In this document: piece by piece, positions 43,525-54,537 of the stretch
Numbering within the stretch: position 1 is the first letter of the stretch
Layout of the letters: each line of letters opens with the position of its first letter
From: Ottelia alismoides
Taxonomy: Eukaryota; Streptophyta; Magnoliopsida; Alismatales; Hydrocharitaceae
Assembly (NCBI GenBank): GCA_037367405.1
Contig: JAZKJV010009331.1
Coordinates: 558,001 to 622,000 of the forward strand
Direction: 5' to 3'
DNA: 64,000 nucleotides
Translations under genes and position numbers: made by a program
The notes under the pieces: model-generated
Database searches by the model: none
Told to the model about the DNA's origin: nothing
The model's input: the letters and a program-made list of their open reading frames with translations, nothing else

Positions 43525-44412
43525 TAGGGATGAGCATTGGGCTGAGCCGGCCCGGCCCAGCCCGAAGCCCAGCTCAAAAAGCCCGGCCCGGCCCAAACCC
43601 AAACGAACATTGGGCCGGGCTTGGGCCCAACATTTAGGCCCAAAATTGTTTTGGGCCGGGCTCGGGCTTGGCTCGACCCAGCCCGACCCGGCCCAAGGGC
43701 CTGACCCGAAGAGGGCCTGAACCCTTCCCATATCCTACACACCTGGAAACTCTCACCTATTGCATGCGCACTACGTTCACGTATCTTGTCTTCATACAAT
43801 GTTTATAAATCACGAAAGTTAGGTCTTGGACATATGAGTTGATGATCATAGTATTTCAATCCGGAATTAATTTTCCTTAATTAGTCTATGGTTTAGATTC
43901 TGCTGGTTATTCTTGAATTTGTTAGTGTTTGTTTTTTCCCATATCGAACCTTTACCCAATATGGGCATCATGCCCATTTTTTTAACATGCAGTGCCTGGT
44001 GCACATGTTGTTGTTAACTGTTTAAGTTTGGTTCACTCTTTCAATTTCTATAATGAAAGACGTTTATGGTATCTAACATTGAGTGTACTTGTATAAAATG
44101 AGAAATCATCTCCGGTAGAATTGAGTTTTAGTTGTTTCACAATTATTATGGCATATATTTTAAACAATTTTTGGCTCATCTAACTTGAATTGAGATTGAC
44201 TTTAAACAAAACTCAACGTCAATTATCTATAATGGGTGGAGATGGGCCGGCCCGGCCCAAGCCCGACCCATAGGAATTGGGTTGGGCCTAGGCTTGGGCC
44301 GAACCAAAGAAAATTTTGCGGGTCTAGGCCCGGCCCAAGGCCCGAAGTTTTTAAATGGGCTTGAGCCTGGGCCCTTCAGGGCCCGGTCCAGCCCGACCCA
44401 TGCTCATCCCTA
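43525..44412. mobile_element. GC-rich hAT-like non-autonomous element inserted in I
   Basis: A perfect 8-bp duplication, GCTGCAGT, lies at 43517-43524 and 44413-44420. Perfect 13-bp inverted ends TAGGGATGAGCAT continue imperfectly inward. 888 bp. The first 170 and last 180 bases are dense in GGCCCGG, GGGCC and CCCGACCC words, and the middle (about 43720-44220) is AT-rich. There is no transposase. Removing it restores the AILTAAYLINRV segment of integrase. hAT assignment rests on duplication length and the TAGGGATG ends. Confidence 0.93.
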
Positions 44413-44420
44413 GCTGCAGT

Positions 44421-45548
44421 AAGTATAGCATCTCCCAATATTGTTTAGGAACACTCATTTGACTAAGAAGAGATCTGGCACATTTAGCAAGTGTCGGAAT
44501 TTCCTCTCAGAATATCATTTTGTTGTGAAGTATATGGACATGATGTTTGGTGAACAATTCCCTGGGATGCAAAGAAAGAGGTCAAGTCATGCTGGGTTAA
44601 CTCAAGGGCATTGTCGGTACGAACGATCTTAACAATGCTAGAAAAGTAAGTTTTAAAATATTGAAAGAAATTTCTGACAACTTGATTAATCTCGGAACGC
44701 TCCTTTATTAGATATACCCAAGAAGATCGACTATAATCATCAACGAAAATCATAAAATAACGATGACCACTTAATGTGCGGATCGGACAAGGTCGCTAAA
44801 CATCACAATGAACAAGATGAAAAGCAGCAGTACTACGAGACTCAATACGAACAAGAAACAAAGTTCGATGGTGTTTCCCGAACTCACATGCCTCGCACTG
44901 AAAGGGCTTCAGAGCAGAGGGTTCAGGAAACATCATGGAGATGGCCTTGGCAGAGAGATGCCCAAGGCGCAGATGCCACGGGAGCGGATCTTCGGAGATA
45001 GACGCAACAACAACAAAATTGGAGTCTGAGGGTATGTCAAGGTAATATAGGCCGTTTTTCTCATGACCCCCACCAAAAATCTGCCTCGTCCGATTGTCCT
45101 GAAAATAACAAGACTCGTCAAATATTACACGACAATGAAGCTCAACGCAAAGCTTGTGAACTGACAGCAAGCTAAGAGGAAAATCTGGAGTACAGTGAAC
45201 CCTCGAAAGTCGGAGCTTGGAAGAGAATTTCATAGTTCCAAGAGTAGTAATCTGTGATTGAGTCCCGTTAGCGACTCGAACTGACTTCACAGAGGTAGAT
45301 GGTATGGAAGAGGTGAGAAGACTACATTCTCCAGTGAGATGAGTAGATGCGCCGGAATCAATAATCCAAGCTGGAGTAGGAGTGATAGCAGAGTTGGCTA
45401 TTGTACCTGAAGGAGTGGCCATAATAGCAGTTGTAGTGTTACTAGTGGTGATAGGCCCTGGAGTCTGAAGGATCTGCATTAGGCGGGAGTAATCTGCATC
45501 ATTAAGAAGAACAATCTTGCCACTGGAGGTAGGCGATGCCTCTTCCAC
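44421..45548 (-). pseudogene. copia protease and integrase core (element I), broken
   Basis: In minus-strand order: protease WIIDSGASTHLTGE (about 45370-45330), a canonical DSG aspartic site; GAG-pre-integrase WHLRLGHLSAKAISMMFPEP and CEACEFGKHHRTLF (about 44990-44870); integrase MIFVDDYSRSSWVYLIKERSE (about 44753), VRTDNALE (second Asp) and TSCPYTSQQND near 44540. Frame breaks occur at about 44796 and after 44490. Protease would cut the polyprotein and integrase would insert cDNA. The frame at 45548-44796 is the longest intact piece, 250 codons. Confidence 0.9.
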
Positions 45549-46476
45549 ATCATAGCCTCATAAGCATTATTGGCGAGATAAGAAGGTACGCCAAACTTCT
45601 GCTAGCATCGTTCAGTCGGGTGGTTCCACCTACCACAGTGAGTGCATGGGGCAGTAGAATCTCACCCACGACCATGACCAAAGTCATGGCCTCGTCCAGA
45701 TTCTCGTCCACAACCACGACTTGGATCACGACCACGTCCTCCTCACAAGCCGTATCTTTCTCCTCGCCCAGATGAGGTGATGTGTGCAAAGTTCTCTGTT
45801 GAAGGTAAGACGGGAGGCCGGCAGCGGATGTCTCGATCTCCTCAAGTCGGCCAAAGATGGCCTTCATTGTTAGCAGTGTGTCTGATATAAGAAATTGCTC
45901 CTTCGCTACATGGTATCTAGAATGCAGGCCATCAAGGAGGCAGTATACCTGCCAGTCAGAACGCTCTTGTATCTGTTTGGTGCAACATGAGGGCTGGAAT
46001 ATTGCAAGCTCCTTATATAGATTGGATAGATGCATGTAGTACTCGATGAGGGTGGAATCACCCTGAGATGACGACCGGATTCGCCTTTAAATGTCCGCAA
46101 GATGTGACTTCGTCTTCTTCTGGGAGTATGTTTGCTCGAGATCCTCCCACAATTCGTTGGTCGTATTTTTTGTAAAGAAGATTTGAGGCAATGTGAGCCT
46201 CAACACTGTTGGTCATCTAATTGATAACCAAATAGTTGTCAGTCTGCAGTTGTCGTACTCTTTGTCCTTTTCATCTAAAAAATCTTTAGTCAAAATGTAG
46301 AGTTTCCTCTGACCACCAATGAACACCATAAAAGACCGAGGCCAGAGCACGTAATTTTCTATGCCCTTGAGTTTGATAGTAGTGCCTTGTGCCATAATAT
46401 TCGTGGCCAAGGGCTTTGTCTTGGTAGAAGAAGGCGTCATGGTGGTCTTAAAATAGAAAGAAGATCCTGTTATCAA
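45549..46476 (-). pseudogene. copia Gag (element I), broken
   Basis: Minus strand from a Met near 46440 (MTPSSTKTKPLATN, then GIENYVLWPRSFMVFIGG), through KEYDNCRLTTIWLSIR, with a stop near 46213. It resumes in pieces: DWQVYCLLDGLHSRYHVAKEQFLIS at about 45950-45880 and LTMKAIFGRLEEIE. The expected zinc knuckle lies near 45660-45600 but is shifted out of frame. It would form the particle shell. The start Met could also be MAQGTTIKLKG a little further in, near 46398. Confidence 0.82.
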
Positions 46477-46836
46477 CTAAGGATGCATATAAGAGCTAAA
46501 AAATGCCCTAGAACTCACGTTTGCCCTTGAAGAAGGGCTGAAAATCCTCAATGGACAACAGATCTGGATTCTTGGAATCGGTCCGTGATGAGTTTTGGAT
46601 CTCTAAAGAGTCCTACGTACCCGTGGAGGGTAGCTGTGGAGCCGACGACCTTCGTAGGAGGTCCTGAAAGCGCAGGGTAGCGCTAGCGGGAGGGCTTCTG
46701 CACTGGAAGCGATTGGAGGGCCTTGCTCAAGGCCCTAATTAAGGGAAGAGGGCCCGTACAGGCTTTTGTGAGGCTTGAAGGTGGCGGTGGGGATTTTAGG
46801 TCAGAACCTCGATCTAGGACCGTTACTCTGATACCA
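46477..46836 (-). other. 5' leader and primer binding site of element I
   Basis: About 350 bases between the 5' LTR and gag. On the minus strand TGGTATCAGAG lies immediately after the LTR (46835-46825), the initiator-Met tRNA-type primer site. Otherwise non-coding. Confidence 0.85.
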
Positions 46837-47047
46837 TGTGGAGGAGAGAGACAAATGGGATATCTATTTCATAAGGCTAGGGTCTCTTATATAGAGAGAA
46901 AACCCTAGAGAATACACGAGGAAAAATACATAAATACTCCTGAGGGGTTACAGAACCCGAAGGGTTAAAATGTTACGGAACTCGAGGGGTTAAGGGTTAC
47001 GGAACCTGAAGGGTTACAGACAAAATTGGTATATAATAATTCTAACA
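46837..47047 (-). repeat. 5' LTR of element I with internal repeat expansion
   Basis: Starts TGTGGAGGAGAGAGAC and ends AATTCTAACA like its partner, but is 39 bases longer. The extra length comes from about three units of a GTTACGGAACC(T/C)GA(A/G)GGG-type repeat at about 46952-47018, where the 3' LTR has one. Confidence 0.93.
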
Positions 47048-50000
47048 ACCTCAAAATCATATGGCTGCATCTATATATGCCTATCTGGGCTGTTCCACAA
47101 ACTGGCTCAATTTGCTCACGGCAAAGGATATGTCGAGCCTGAAAATAGTCACATATAAAAGCTTGCCAACAAGCTCCTTGTACCTCCTCTTGTCGACCTC
47201 CTCAGTGTCATCATCATATAGCTTCATGCTCGGGTTAATAGGAGTTGTAGTAGGTCTGCAATCTGCCATGCCTGACTCTGAAAGAAGGTCTGTAACGTAC
47301 TTCCTCTGGGTCTTCACAAGACCTTGCTGGTTCCTGGAAAACTCCAGTCCAAGGAAGTAGCACAAATTACCAAGGTCCTTCGTCACAACCTGCTGACCTA
47401 GGAAGTCCTTGGCACTCTAAATACCCTGCTCGTCATCTCCTATAACAATATTATAATCAACGTAATCAAGACTGACAATAGTACCACTCTGGGTCCTGTG
47501 CACAAACAAAGAATGATCTACAACCAATCACACAAACCCTTGCTACTCTATCATGTCCAAGAGCTTATGGAATCATGCTCTTGGACTCTGCTTAAGGCCA
47601 TAGATAGCCTTATGAAGCTTGTAAACCTTCTGACACTCCCCCTCAGTAGCAAACCCAGGTGGTTGCTTCATGTAAACCTTCTCCTGTAGATCACCATAGA
47701 GGAATGCATTCTTCACATCAAGTTAGTAAAGGGGCCAATCTCGTCATAGCAACATAAAGTAGAATGCACAGAGAAGAATGTCTGGCAACTGGAGAGAAAG
47801 TATCCTGATAGTCCACCCCATACGTCTGGATGAACCCACGTGCCATAAGTCTTGTCTTGTAGCAATCCACACTGTCATCTGCACGGTGTTTCACAGTGAA
47901 CACCCATTTGCATCCCACAACGGATGCGCCAATTGGAGCAGAAACAAGACTCCACGTACCACGTGACTGTAACGCAACCATCCCCTCCTCCATGGCTAAT
48001 CTCCACTGACTGTCCTGAAGAGCCTCCTGATATGTCCGTGGTATCTCCACGGCTGATAATGCCAAGGAAAATCTCCTGAAATTCTCTGACGGTCTGCTCA
48101 AGAAAATTTGGGCTGCAAGAGGATAAGTAGCACAACGTTTCTGCTTGCGCAAAGCAATCAACACATCAACATCATCTGCCAAGGGTACCTGCTCATCCTG
48201 TATGGAATCCTGCTGCATAGACAACTCAGTAGTGCCATATATAGAAAAAATGTGCTCATTACATACCTGATGCGTGCTAGATAATGGGCAAGGCCTGTGA
48301 GTAGGGGGAATCGAGCGAGACATGCGAGTAAAAACACATGGTAAAAATTGAGTCACAGTACGAGGTGGAGCCACATGAGCGAGTGTAGAGGCCGGAGTAG
48401 GTGTACGTGGTGGTGGCGACGACGGTGGTGGTTGAGGAGGTGGTGGTAGAGCATGAGTAAAGGGAGGTGGTGGTATGGTAGTAGGAGGTGGAGGCATGTA
48501 GATCTCATCGTCAGAGTCAGATGTGGCTAATCTATCACCTGTAGGAGAAAAATACATGACAGACTCAAAGAAAGTAACATCAGCACTGACAAAGTCTTTT
48601 CGCTTGAGCAGATCAAAGTAATGATACCCCTTCTGGGTACAAGAGTAGCCGACAAAAACACACTTGACAGCTCTGGGAGAGAGCTTATCACGACCTGGAG
48701 AAATATCATGAACAGAAGCAACTGAGCTAAAGTCATGCGAAAAGATCCTTCTCGGGAAATGCAATCGAGAAAGGAATCTTCTCTCCCAACACATACAAAG
48801 TCATGCGGTTTACCATATAGCAAGGTGTAAGGACAACATTGCCCCAATAGTCATAAGGAGCATGACTCTGTATAAACAATGTTCGGGTCACATCAAGTAA
48901 GTGGCGGTGTTTGCGCTCGACAACACCTTTCTGCTGGGATGTATAGGGACTTGATGCCTGGTGAACAATGCCAAGAGATCTAAGGAAGTCAGAAAATTGT
49001 AAGGTGCAGAATTTTAAAGCATTATCAAAACGAATATATTAGACATTGGCAGAAAAAATATTCTTTATCTCAATAATAAAGGATTTGATCACAGATCCAA
49101 CCTTAGACTTATTCTTCAATAAAAAGATCCAGGAAAGTCTAGAAACAATCATCAACAACAACAAAAAAACAGTGTCCCCGATGAACATGAACACGACTCG
49201 GACCCCAGATATCTAAATGAAGGAGCTCAAATAACTGAGAATTGCTCTGTCTCTGAAGGGATGAAAAGAGGGACGATGATGCTTCCCAAGCTGACATGCC
49301 TCAGACTGAAAGGAGGATCTCATGGAAATCTGAGGGAGAACATGACATAACTTCTGCAGAGGAAGGTGACCAAAACGAAGTTGTCACATATATGGTGAGA
49401 CTAGTTCAATATGTATAGTAGAAACACCAACATGAGGAGGTTGGACAAGTCTGTAGAGTCCCCGCTGCTCACGACCACATCCAATCACCCTATTCGTGAG
49501 TATGTCTTGAAACACAAGAGAAGATGGGTCAAAGATGGCACGACAATGCAGATCCTTAGTAATTTGACTAATGGAGAGTAAATTCATCTGAAAATCTGGA
49601 GCATATAAAAACATTCTGAAGATGCATGGATGGCGTCAAATGCACCTCCCCTTGTCCTGTAATGGATAAGTGATCGCCATTGGAAATGACACCCCATCTA
49701 CCAGGTGGTATGGTCCTGTAGGACCTCAGTTGTGCCATGTCTCCACAAAGATGATGGGAAGCACCAGAGTCCATAATTCACTCTATCATATCTGCACCAT
49801 TACTACCAGTGAAAGCATAAGCGATACCTGAGGAGCTCGAAGAGGCTCTGGCTGCGGCTGCTATATTTGTAGTGGTAGTTCCTGCAATAGGGGTCATGAT
49901 ATCTCGAATATGAGAGACGATATCATCCAGGTAAGGATCAACTTGAGAAGCAAGTATATCTGAAGGCTCAATCTGTTCTGCCACACGATCAGAAATGTGA

Positions 50001-50789
50001 TATCCATGCTTCTGGAAGCATGTATACTATGGATGTCCCGGTCGATGGCAAAAGGTGCAGGGGCCACACGGACGTCCACTGCCTCTGTCACGAGGGGTGC
50101 ATCCTATAGATTGGGTCGTCACTCCTCAACCACGAGAAATGGCCATAGCTGACGGGGGTGAGGAGTGGCCGTAGGAGGCATGATAATCCGGCTGAGACGG
50201 CTATAGGCCTCTTCCATGGGAGGTATTGTAGCTCCAGTGAGAAGCTGAATATGTGCTGCATCATCCTCTGTATCAAGGCTGGCCATGAAAACATCAACCA
50301 TCGCGGAGTTCCTATATACCTTCTGCTGCTCAAGAGTTGTCGTGATAGGCATATAGCTATGAAGCTTCTCAAACATGCCACAAAGTGAACTGTAGTGAAC
50401 GTGCAGAGGATGATCATTTTGATTGGCCTTGTCGATGTCAAACTGTAGCTGAAGAATCTTGCCCTCATTCTTCGCTTGAGCATAGGTTGAAGCCAAAGTA
50501 TCCCACATCGCCTTGGCGGTGGGCTGGTTCAGAATATCATTAGCTATCTCTGTGATGAGGGTTCCACATAGCCAAACACACACACATGCATCATCTTGCT
50601 TCCACGAAGCATTAGCCCCAGTCTTATCCGTTGGATCTGGATCTGTCAGGATATGCTCTTTGTTGTTGCACTAAATGAGAGTGAGAAACTGCTGGACCAC
50701 AAATCATAGTTGGTCCCATCCAGCTTAGCGATGGGAGCCAAGCCTTTGAAGGCTCCGGACGAAAAAATGTCATCCTTGTTCTCTGACAT
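47048..50789 (-). pseudogene. copia gag, protease, integrase, RT and RNase H N-terminus (element H), broken
   Basis: Minus strand from Met at 50789 (MSENKDD, then AFKGLAPIAKLDGTNYDL). Gag continues GTLITEIANDILNQPTAKAMWDTLASTYAQ (50583 on). Protease MDSGASHHLCGDMAQ is intact (about 49774-49730). CEACQLG is changed near 49290. The integrase is broken around 49070-48850. A long open part, 48794-47718, holds the integrase end, a proline-rich linker (PPPPTTIPPPPF) and reverse transcriptase GCKWVFTVKHRADDSVD. The active site near 47460 reads YVDY, losing an Asp. RNase H begins near 47090. It is inactive through stops, shifts and the YVDD loss. Confidence 0.9.
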
Positions 50790-51348
50790 GATGGTAAAAC
50801 GACCAAATAACAGAACTCAACTGGGGAGTAGATCGATATAAACGAGTCTACAGTATCAGATGGAGGATTGGTTGTACATGTAGACTCATACAACCATCCT
50901 TACTAGGCTTCCCTGCTCGCTAGGTTCGGAAAACGTGATTTATAGGTCTGAAATCATGTTTTCCAGTCAAAATCAGATCGGTTTAGACCTCAGAATGTCT
51001 TGCAGAGATGCACTGAAGCACACGGGTGGGCCAACGATGACATTGGAGGCCGTGACCTAGAGACCAGGGCTGCAGCCTGGAGAGGCCCGGGTGGCGGCCT
51101 GGGGCTGCGACCTAGAGGCTAGGGTTGCGTCCTGGACGGGCCCGGGCGACGTCCTGGGGGCTGGGGCTGCGGCCTGGAGGGGCCCGGGAGGTGACCTGGG
51201 CTGCTATCAGAGGGAGAGGCAGCGGTCCGGATGGCAAGTGGCGGAGGGGGGGTAGGGTTAGAGTTTGGTGGGATACGCGAACTCCGGTCTAAGACCATTG
51301 CTCCGATGCCATGTAGAAGGAAAATAATTGATTGCATAATGAGAGGGA
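50790..51348 (-). other. 5' leader, primer site and truncated 5' LTR of element H
   Basis: The leader is very GC-rich at 51050-51240, with repeated GGCCTGGGGCTGCG and GGGCCCGGG phrases, a decayed short tandem repeat. The primer site reads GCTCCGATGCCA at 51300-51311, two changes from the usual complement. Only TGTAGAAGG to GAGAGGG (51312-51348) of the LTR remains. Confidence 0.82.
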
Positions 51349-52622
51349 TATCTTTGGCCATTTTCCCAAGAATGGAAAATCTTCCGATATTTTGTTGCCA
51401 CCATCCTATAATATCAAATTTACTTTCACATATTTCCCTTCGTCTCACGCATTTCCCATATATTCGTCTGATTTTTATTTCAATGGTTGAGAATCTTCAT
51501 CATCCAAATTTATAAGATAGACCATATTTAGGTTATATAATAAGATTAATACCAAATACATGATTGCAACGAAAATCAATGTTGTCAGATATGCAGAAAT
51601 GGAAGTTGAAATGGAAGGACTTGTCTTTGATTTTTGCTCAATTTAAGCTTAATGACATGATGAATCAGTGGTTCATCAAAATGACATGGGTGATCTTGGT
51701 GACTTCCTTCATAAAGAGCAACTCTTGTATACGACATTCTTAGATGTAGCAACTTTTTATATACTCTATGTAGCTAATGGTGAATTAATCACTCATTCTG
51801 AGATGTGACAATATTTTATGTTGATCTTGCATCTTGCATTTGGAAATCATATGGTTCTGTGCTCCATTTTATGCTTAAAAAAAAATAGAACTCTGCCACC
51901 TTAACTCTCTGTCCTTTCCACTGGGTTCTCATCAGTTTGACAAGCCAACATCAATCAAACTGGATTAATTAAACTGTTTGGATGATGGATTATTAATAGG
52001 GAAGAATACGCAATAACGGGATTTTATCCCTCATTCTTATTTCGTTGGTTTGAGAGATAGGGAGAAGACATAGCATAGTAGATGATATAATCATAATGTA
52101 CCTTATTCTGGGAAAATGGCCCTTAACCCTCATCCAATTATGGTCTTAGAATTAGCTTTTTTTTTGAATAAAAAAAGGGAAATCACCTGTGATGGTGTCC
52201 ACCCCAAATTAGCTTGTTTTTTCAAGGCCTAACTATTCATTTTAATTGGACTTGGTCATGTGTGGGTTTTGCCTAGTTAAGGCTACTCTCATTTTCCAAG
52301 GTTGATTTTGTATAGCTTACTTTAGTAGCCTTGTTAATGTAGTTTGGCTTGCGATTTCCCATGAAAGGCTCCTGAATTTAGTTCACCCTCAATACCATGT
52401 TTATTTGCACCTCACTAGCTACTTAAAAAATGATGCACCTGTCTAGTTCCTTTTGTTTTGGATTTTCTGTAGAGGGATTTCTCTAGTTTTCATTATCATT
52501 TTTGTTTTGGTGTAGGGGAAGTCACGATCCTACACCAATAGTAGATGTTACGTCCTATTGTGACATTGCCTTCTTTTCTTGCTTATGTTTTTAGTTTGAC
52601 GGCCATCTTCCAAAACTTTCAG
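51349..52622. other. Non-TE backbone, probable intron upstream of the adenylate kinase exon
   Basis: About 1.3 kb, AT-rich, without long open frames and without similarity that I can see to the elements in this window. It leads directly to a splice acceptor (ACTTTCAG, 52615-52622). The section 51990-52620 looks like ordinary intron sequence with T-rich tracts. Confidence 0.5.
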
Positions 52623-52895
52623 GAAATACTTGATGGAGTTCTGGATATAGACCTGGTGGTCAACCTGAAGCTCAGAGAGGATGTATTAGTTGAAAAATGC
52701 CTTGGGAGAAGGATTTGCAGCGAATGTGGTGGAAACTTTAATGTTGCTTCAATTAATGTTAAGGGTGAAAATGGTAGACCTGGAATTTATATGGCTCCAC
52801 TCCTCCCTCCTGCTGGATGTGCATCAAAACTTGTCACCAGAGACGATGATACAGAAGAAGTTGTGAAAGAGCGGCTTCGCATATACAACAACATG
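52623..52895 (+). CDS. Adenylate kinase, one internal exon (LID domain)
   Basis: The exon is 91 codons in frame, from an AG acceptor (52621-52622) to a GTAAAT donor at 52896. The product reads EILDGVLDIDLVVNLKLREDVLVEKCLGRRICSECG, then VKGENGRPGIYMAPLLPP and KLVTRDDDTEEVVKERLRIYN. This closely matches the end of the core and the LID domain of plant organellar adenylate kinases, including the CxxC of the LID and the RDDDTEEVVKERL arginine region that contacts nucleotide phosphates. The enzyme interconverts ATP plus AMP and two ADP. There are no stops. The N-terminal P-loop exons and the last exon were not found in the window; copia H lies upstream and copia B downstream. It is a live gene with very long introns, or a stranded exon. 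Confidence 0.88.
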
Positions 52896-53780
52896 GTAAA
52901 TTGGCCCACACCAATAAATATATTATCAAAATCTAGTTCCCGATTTTGTCCTCCACATTTTTTTTACTTCTGAGAAGGGGAATCCTTTTCCCATATTATT
53001 ATTTGATGCAGATGACTGTCCATAATCATGGAATTTCTTTCCTCTACCATCTTAAATTTCATTAGATTAAGATACACTAAATATTTAAAAATGGCCTTTT
53101 ACTGGTATTTATCAGTATATATGCTGAGTATGTGTTAGAATCCTATTACAGGAGCTGGTGGGAGGGGTGTCTTGTAATCTTTGTAATCCTGGCTATGCTC
53201 AGTGGGAAGTAAAGAGAAAGCTTGTGGATAACCATTAACATTTTTTATTATTATGTATGTGTTTGTCGGTGGGGTTATACAAAGACCCCACACAACTTGA
53301 TTTTTCTAAGACTATAGATCTAATCCTTTAAGGGCTCTTCTTCCGTGTAGTCGTGCAATCCTTTGGGATGGTCATGAACTATGTATATCATGTTTGTTTT
53401 TCTTATTTTTTTGATGCTGAGCAAGCTTATATATTATCACATGATATATGAGAAAGTCATTCCAGGGTTCTATTGTTCTTGAGGTTCATGTTTTATTTGG
53501 TCAATTAATTTCAAGTTTCTCAAAGTTGGTTCTTTTCTGGTGTGTTGAAGATCTCACCAACCCCTGTTCTAGAAGGAGAGTGAACCTATCATGCTTATCC
53601 GCGAAGGCAAAATGATAGTATACGTAGAAGAAGCGCCCTTGACCCAAAGTGTGAAGAGAGGGATTAGAAGGTAATAATGCACGGAAATAACCTAGCCTAA
53701 GAAAAATGTTAGACTATTGATAGTATAATTATAAAGGGTTATTTGATTCTCTTAGAAAATTAATAAAAAAGTGCAACTAT
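52896..53780. other. Probable intron downstream of the adenylate kinase exon
   Basis: Begins with GTAAATTGG at the donor. AT-rich, no open frame of note, no match to the expected C-terminal exon. It is interrupted at 53780 by copia B and continues after 58898; the ACTAT duplication marks the joint. Confidence 0.55.
53776..53780 (+). repeat. Target-site duplication of element B, left copy
   Basis: ACTAT here and at 58894-58898 flank element B exactly. Confidence 0.95.
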
Positions 53781-53927
53781 TGTAAACATATATATTATCT
53801 ACTTATGTGGTCTCATGTTATTTTTCATTCTTTGCAGTACTCTTTATGTAATTTACCCATAGGCTACTCTTCTATATAAGAGAGCCTAGGGCTGATGGAA
53901 TAAACATCTTCTTCTATTTTCCCAACA
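53781..53927 (+). repeat. 5' LTR of element B
   Basis: TGTAAACATATATA to CCCAACA, 147 bp. TATATAAG lies at 53873-53880. Compared with 58747-58893 it differs at four positions. Confidence 0.97.
53873..53880 (+). promoter_or_regulatory. TATA box in the 5' LTR of B
   Basis: TATATAAG in the context TCTATATAAGAGAGCC. This context is kept across the copia families of the window and is the likely core promoter of the element. The 3' LTR carries the same core at 58839-58846, which could start transcripts into the flanking host sequence. Confidence 0.7.
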
Positions 53928-53939
53928 TGGTATCTGAGC
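53928..53939 (+). other. Primer binding site of element B
   Basis: TGGTATCTGAGC directly follows the LTR. It differs by one base from the complement of the initiator-Met tRNA 3' end. Confidence 0.9.
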
Positions 53940-54537
53940 GACGGTCCTAGACCGGAGTTCTTGAAACCCTAACCCTAACCCTATCCCCACCCGCGTGCCT
54001 CTCTCTCTCTCTCTCGCCGCCGGCCTCCACCCACGCTACTGGCCGTGTGCCTCGAGCCCCGCGCACCTCGCCGGCGGTGAGCTTCACACCGCCTACGCTC
54101 CATCTGCGCCTCATCGCGCATCTGCGTGCGCCCCTGACTGCATCTGCGTGCGCCCCGCGCACCCCCTGCGGTGAACATCACTACGTGTGATCGGCGCATG
54201 CGCCTGCGGTGAACATCACCGCCTCTCCAGCGTGCGCCCCTGCATGCGCTCCTCCAGCGTGACCTAGCGCTCTCCAGCGCGCACGCCTCGCGCAACATCT
54301 TGCGCACCTCCTTCGCTTGCTCACGCGGTTTCTCGCGTGTCTTCGGTGCTCCCTATTGCGCACTATCTGTTGTGCGTTTGTAACTCCTGAACCAGCCCTA
54401 TACGACCCTGTTTCTAGCGAGCACACCGACAACGGAATGGGTTTGGTTGCTTGAAGTCTACACCTGCAACTAAACCCGTCTATGTCCGTGTTGACGATCT
54501 TGTCTTCAGTCTATCGTTCCAGTCTTCTGTTACCAGT
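53940..54537 (+). other. 5' leader of element B
   Basis: About 600 bases. It has AAACCCTAACCCTAACCCT near 53964, a CT run (CTCTCTCTCTCTCTCTC, about 53999-54015), and then a GC-rich section (54020-54330) with repeated GCGCCCC and GCGTGCGCC words. The minus-strand open frames here come from composition and are not genes. Gag starts at 54538. Confidence 0.7.

Larger units (their letters stand above)
41237..47047 (-). mobile_element. Ty1/copia retrotransposon I, inserted in H
   Basis: A perfect ACCTC duplication (41232-41236 and 47048-47052) flanks it. The 3' LTR is 41237-41408 (172 bp) and the 5' LTR is 46837-47047 (211 bp); the size gap is a short internal repeat expansion. On the minus strand all domains are in order: gag, protease, integrase, reverse transcriptase, RNase H. 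A hAT-like element interrupts the integrase. It differs in LTR and protein sequence from A-E, H and J, so it is another copia family. Confidence 0.95.
40545..51348 (-). mobile_element. Ty1/copia retrotransposon H, host of element I
   Basis: A minus-strand element with a 3' LTR at 40545-40688 and only the first 37 bases of the 5' LTR left at 51312-51348. The coding part is split by element I: RNase H at 40696-41236 and the rest from 47048 to a Gag start at 50789. A leader and a slightly altered primer site (GCTCCGATGCCA, 51300-51311) follow. Removing I restores the RNase H reading across ACCTC. The right LTR is truncated at 51348, so no target duplication can be shown. Confidence 0.9.

Noticed and set aside
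53947..54432. Arg-rich minus-strand frames in the leader of B
   Set aside because: Low-complexity translation of GC-rich repeats; no conserved domain.
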